DNA from: Brienomyrus brachyistius
Lineage: Eukaryota; Chordata; Actinopteri; Osteoglossiformes; Mormyridae
NCBI RefSeq assembly: GCF_023856365.1
Contig: NC_064539.1
Span: 26,687,493 to 26,751,492 of the forward strand
Length of the DNA: 64,000 bases
Direction of reading: 5' to 3'
In this document: positions 59,931-64,000 of the stretch, piece after piece
How positions within the stretch are numbered: position 1 is the stretch's first letter
How the letters are laid out: each line of letters opens with the position of its first letter
Position numbers and translations under genes: made by a program
The notes under the pieces: generated by a model
The model's database searches: none
Told to the model about the DNA's origin: nothing
The model's input: the letters and a program-made list of their open reading frames with translations, nothing else

Positions 59931-60719
59931 TAAAATGCTTTTAAATCTTTCAAATGTAATGAATGTATAAACCCACAATAAACTATCAATTTGTACATTT
60001 TTTTTCTCTGTAACTCCTGCCCTAGATTTGATTAAATAATTCTGTTTATTACAGAAAAAAATAGTAATATAACAAACCTGATTAACTACTGCAGAGGCAA
60101 ACAGAATGAAGCTGCATAATATGTCTGTCTTCAAGCTAATTTTAAAAATGAAAGAAGACTGATATGTTACAGAAATGAGTTTGTGTGAATGACCCATATA
60201 ATCCCGTTTGATTTAATGCTAAATAATGTATTGTTTGTTGCTATTTTATATTTTATGTAATCCTAAATTAATCCTATACCTGATATAAATTTTCTTAATA
60301 TACAAAATCACTGCAAATAAAATATGCAAAAAATACAAGATGTACATTTTTATACACAAAAATATCATTATATGACAACTTTTTAGGAATCAGAATCAGC
60401 TAAACAAATACTAATGATTGCAAGTAGTGATTTTTATGGAGGAACGATTACAGTATGTGCCTTACCTTCTAAACAGCCTCAAATTCCCTTCATTAGACTA
60501 CAAACTCAAATCTGAAATATGAACAACATAGCCTGGAAATATTACATGTGAAAATACAGACCTTCTTTGTTCGCAAGCATTTTGTGAAAGACCTCCTGAA
60601 AGTGCAAGATGCCCTATGGAATAAGTTTAATTCTGTGGAAACCCATCCGTTATTTCCCTGTTGAGATGGATTACTCTATGACTGCCGGTGTTTGACATTT
60701 ACTCTATGCATTTCATTAT
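59931..60719. other. No recognisable feature
   Basis: Very AT-rich. Nothing recognised. Confidence 0.45.
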
Positions 60720-61300
60720 TTGAACTGATCTGTAAATTAACGGAATAACACACTTGTGATATGCCACGTAAGCTGGTGGAATTCACCTGAGCATGGGCCC
60801 TCGGTGCATCTCACCTGACCTTTCAGAGCTGCATTACTTAACATATACAAATCCCATGCATACACCTCGTGGAGACAAGGAAATTGTATTGACAGTGACA
60901 TATGGTGCATTGTGGATCTCGTGCATTATTGAAGGTTTAAAAATGGACTGGATTTTTTTTTCAGCCAAGGCTCTGTGTGAACTTTTGTTCTATATTGTTC
61001 TGGGAATAAGAAATTGCAGTGTGGCCCCTGCTTAATTATTACCACGTGGCAAGATATCATCACTGTTCAAGCTGAAACAATTCCTGATTAATTTACATTG
61101 ATTAATTATTAAAGGTAATGAATGATCAGATCAACCCTCTCAAATTAGGATTTTATTTAGTAGGTTTAGATAAAAATGAATAAATAAATGTATTAGAATA
61201 CATAACAGGCTGAGAAATAATGAGCGGTCAAGGTCAACCACCGAGCAGCTTATTCATTAATTGCAGATGGATTCTGGGGGCTTTTTCATACTGAGCTATA
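60720..61300. promoter_or_regulatory. Possible conserved non-coding block
   Basis: Many homeodomain-type cores occur (gattaattattaaag, ttaattattacc, cattaattgcag), an E-box-like cacgtg at 61043, and 'aaggtcaacc'. No repeat signature is present. Strong appearance of a vertebrate enhancer cluster, unproven. Confidence 0.3.
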
Positions 61301-61619
61301 CTGTGCAGTTAGGGTTTGTGCTTTCAGTTTCTCCTCCAGCTTCAGCAACCCACTGCATACAATAGATAAGACACTCCTGACAAATGGCACACATATAGGA
61401 AATTTGTACAACTAAAACATTCAGGTTTTTGTTATTAACAATATTTAGAAAGAGATGAAACATGTATTAAAGGCAGTCAGACATCTAAATAAAGGGACAA
61501 GTTTGTGTTAAATACTGAGAGATAGGAAATGTTTTTTTTTCATTTGTATACTATTTATACAATATGTGTTTTTTACCTTCTAAAGAAGCCTTGATATTTA
61601 TCAGAAAAATGTCACCAGG

Positions 61620-61960
61620 GACAAAAAAGTAATTTAATAATTAACAAGAGTTTACAAGAACAGCAAAGAAAATAAATTATGGCGGTGGGAAAAAGGACAA
61701 TAGGACGACATTAACAATCAGGTCTGCCAGTGACTAACGAGCTGACCCCACAATGTTTTAATTAGCAGGCTGGTGAACGGCAGAGTGATTAATGAATACA
61801 ATTTTATTTAAGCTTTACGTTGAATTAATAACAAATTGACATTTAATGAAAATTACTTACCACCATCACAACTAAAACCATTTTCGCCAATAAAGTAGTG
61901 GGTATTATATTAAACGATGCTTAGAATTACAGCCTGGCCACTTTATTTAGTTTTTCATTC
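61620..61960. promoter_or_regulatory. Possible conserved non-coding block
   Basis: Contains 'aattaacaagag', 'gttttaattagcaggc', 'gtgattaatgaat' and 'gaattaataac' with intervening mid-GC text. Same reasoning and same limits as the block just upstream. Confidence 0.28.
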
Positions 61961-62601
61961 AATTTAAAGTTCCAAATTGGTAAGGAAATGGATAAGCACA
62001 CATACTGAACATGACAATATTATGGCTTATTTATTTGTTTACATTTCTACTACTGCCCCTAATTAACCTCCTCAAAGTGTTATAACACAATTGCCTGCAT
62101 CTGAGCTATGCAGACAATAATATTGTACTGTTTCTCTAAATTGTTGAAGTTTAATTTTATTGGAGCAACCTAGATGTAGTCTCTTGATTTTTGCCTACTG
62201 AAACAAACAAATAAAACAGAATTTAAGAACGAATGCAAAGGACAGCTCTTATTCTGTTGTTCTGAGAAAATGCGTACTTCAGAGTTTCATTTTAATGTTA
62301 TAATTAGTTTAATACTGTACTTAGTTTTCATAGCAAATACTGATACGGTTTCTAGCTATTTCCAGATATTTGTCCAGGGGAAATTCATTCATGTGGGGTG
62401 CTGGCCCCTTCCAAATATCTAAAGTATATATTTAAACATGATAAACATAAGTATATTACATAATGCAAAATAATTATGAAATTGAATTTGTTTACTTATA
62501 CAATGTGCCCGGTAGTGTGTGAGCATTCATTAAACATTGGTTCTAAATTGTATTTGGTTAATTTCTGTGTGAATACATACACTTCCTGGGTAAAGGGCGC
62601 A

Positions 62602-62622
62602 CCCCCCCCCCCCCCCCCCCCC
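62602..62622. repeat. Poly-C run, 21 bases
   Basis: An uninterrupted C tract followed by GCCCC. Length is likely unreliable. It could form an i-motif or, on the other strand, a G-quadruplex. Confidence 0.95.
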
Positions 62623-63604
62623 GCCCCAAATGAGAGCCTATTAGTGATGTGTTTTGTAATATGTTTTGCGAAAAAGTTCATTATACTTCTGTTTTGCTGT
62701 ACTACTAAAAGGTTTTCCAATATAATCTGTTGCATGAATTGCATTTAAGACAAAGCAGCTATTTACATAACACATTTATTACAGAGGGTAAATTCAAAGT
62801 AGTGGACTGAATTGACTGACAAAGTGGCATCACATTGTATGCTTACAATGCAGATCATAGACATGAGGTCTGACAAGTAATTTAATTCTACTAAACCTAG
62901 TCCAGACATGCGAAATGAAATTATACTGGTGGGATGTCTACTGTACATCTGAGTCTGATGCAAATATTGTAGTAATTATTTTGCATTTAAACTTAGTAAC
63001 CCCTGCCCTTTAAGAAAAAAAGACAAAAGAATAATGAGCCAGATCTTGGAAAACAACAGAGCCGGAAAATACTGCTCCCTTCAAAGAGCCGTTATTCCCA
63101 TTGTCACCACAGGATAGGAGTCAGCCGTGATTGTGAGTCACGAACGCGTCAGCGATGAAAGCCAGATGTGGATACCAGCTATGGCAATGCATTTGTTAAT
63201 TGTACGTAATCAATGATTAATTAAAGTTTTTGGGTTTGGAAAAAAAATACTCTCCTTTTAAGTGACCAAAAGTAATGAATAGTGCACTGGTCCGTAATAA
63301 AGTATTGTGAGTGATTAAAATGAAGTCTGATTTTTGATCATTTCATGTGCAACTCTTAAAAATGTCTTGGGTTCCTTCACAACTTGCGTGTTATGGCTTC
63401 TGCACTGGTGTTGTTCAGGTCTGCTTGCTTCAGTGACATGTTCCTCACTCGCTAATAATACATTCACCCATATTCAGATGATGACTCATGAGTGTCGCAC
63501 CATCTGAGCATTACTCATGAGTAAGATCATAAGGTACTGTGTAGGGTACGCTTTATTGGTATCCAGGGGTGAAATAACTTTTCTACAGCAGGTCTGAGAA
63601 CATA
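62623..63604. other. No gene; possible conserved block at 63030-63240
   Basis: The 63030-63240 part is mid-GC and non-repetitive, with 'gtgagtcacgaacgcg' and 'caatgattaattaaag'. The remainder is AT-rich and unassigned. Confidence 0.25.
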
Positions 63605-64000
63605 CAGCATCCATTTCCCAGCCACTTATCCCAGTCAGGACTGGGGGTGGGGGGTGGGGGGGAAGGGGGGGGGGGTGGCGGGTGTCTATCCCAGACAGCA
63701 CAGAACATAAGTCTCAGGTTTACAAACTTACAGTACAAGAACTTACAAACGTGCACATGTACAGAGAAATGCTTTGCCAGCCGCTCCCTAGACTGTATTT
63801 GGAAAAGAAAACAGACGTAATACGAAAAACAAAAGAAAAATATGAACTATAACAATGTACATAAGGCAGGGGGACACACTGGATGTGATAAGAGTCCATG
63901 TGAAGGCACATACATGCACTCATTCACACACACACAACTTGTACAACTTGGAATGCCAATTAGCCTAACTGCAAGCTTGTGGACTGAAGGAGGAACCATA
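63605..64000 (-). repeat. SINE interrupted by another insert, running off the window
   Basis: Minus-strand SINE pieces flank unrelated sequence. 'catccatttcccagccactt' and the G-rich 'actgggggtgggg' region lie at 63605-63705. Complements of 'ggctaattggc' and 'ggttcctccttcagtcc' follow from about 63955 to the window end. The intervening 63710-63900 has no SINE similarity and may be a later insertion. The subfamily differs from the copies at 3191 and 31172. Confidence 0.55.

Overview
This window reads as vertebrate, most likely teleost, nuclear DNA from a gene-poor and transposon-rich interval. It has no operon-like packing and no long open frames. It does carry repeat classes typical of fish: tRNA-derived SINEs with GGAT-type tails, several Tc1/mariner families, hAT-type miniature elements, L2-type and other LINE 3' ends, Ty3/gypsy debris, and abundant CA, CT, GA and TA microsatellites. 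I could not confirm any exon of a host gene. Family names rest on sequence patterns I recognise; no search was run. The species cannot be fixed from this alone.

Layout. 1-9 kb: sparse sequence with SINE copies at 1.3 kb and 3.2 kb (the latter with a perfect 13-bp target duplication), a possible piggyBac-type end at 1.87 kb, an L2-type reverse-transcriptase relic at 6.0-6.5 kb, and a second SINE type at 7.2 kb. 9.6-13 kb: one LINE copy split by about 1 kb of later insertions, plus a second copy of the inserted leader-SINE unit at 12.45 kb. 14-19 kb: a 165-bp hAT miniature element with perfect target duplications, a possible solo LTR, and a 98-bp hairpin. 20.2-21.5 kb: a pol II-like retroposed unit with a pyrimidine-rich leader, a 152-codon open frame, AATAAA and a (TCA)n tail. 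The frame encodes an unrecognised single-pass membrane protein ending in 11-residue repeats, and it is the best candidate here for something undescribed.

22-35 kb: mostly unannotatable AT-rich sequence, with possible conserved non-coding blocks (29.2-30.8 kb), a SINE with a perfect 12-bp target duplication (31.2 kb), and a 26-bp minisatellite beside an L2-type relic (32.1-32.9 kb). 35.1-36.4 kb: a nearly full-length Tc1 element with a broken transposase. 39.5 kb: a truncated Tc1-like copy. 40-44.5 kb: quiet sequence with possible conserved blocks. 44.6-47.4 kb: a Tc1-type miniature element, a Ty3/gypsy pol relic and a second copy of the 9.6-kb LINE family. 49.0-52.0 kb: one Tc1 element nested in another in opposite orientation. 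53-59 kb: microsatellites, two hAT-type elements, an L2-type LINE 3' end and a SINE. 60-64 kb: AT-rich sequence with TAATTA motifs, a 21-base poly-C run and a disrupted SINE.

The features do not form a pathway. Their relationship is historical: insertions into a non-coding interval, several of which can be ordered by nesting. Every transposase and reverse transcriptase I could follow is broken. The only intact open frame with protein-like features is the one at 20.4 kb.
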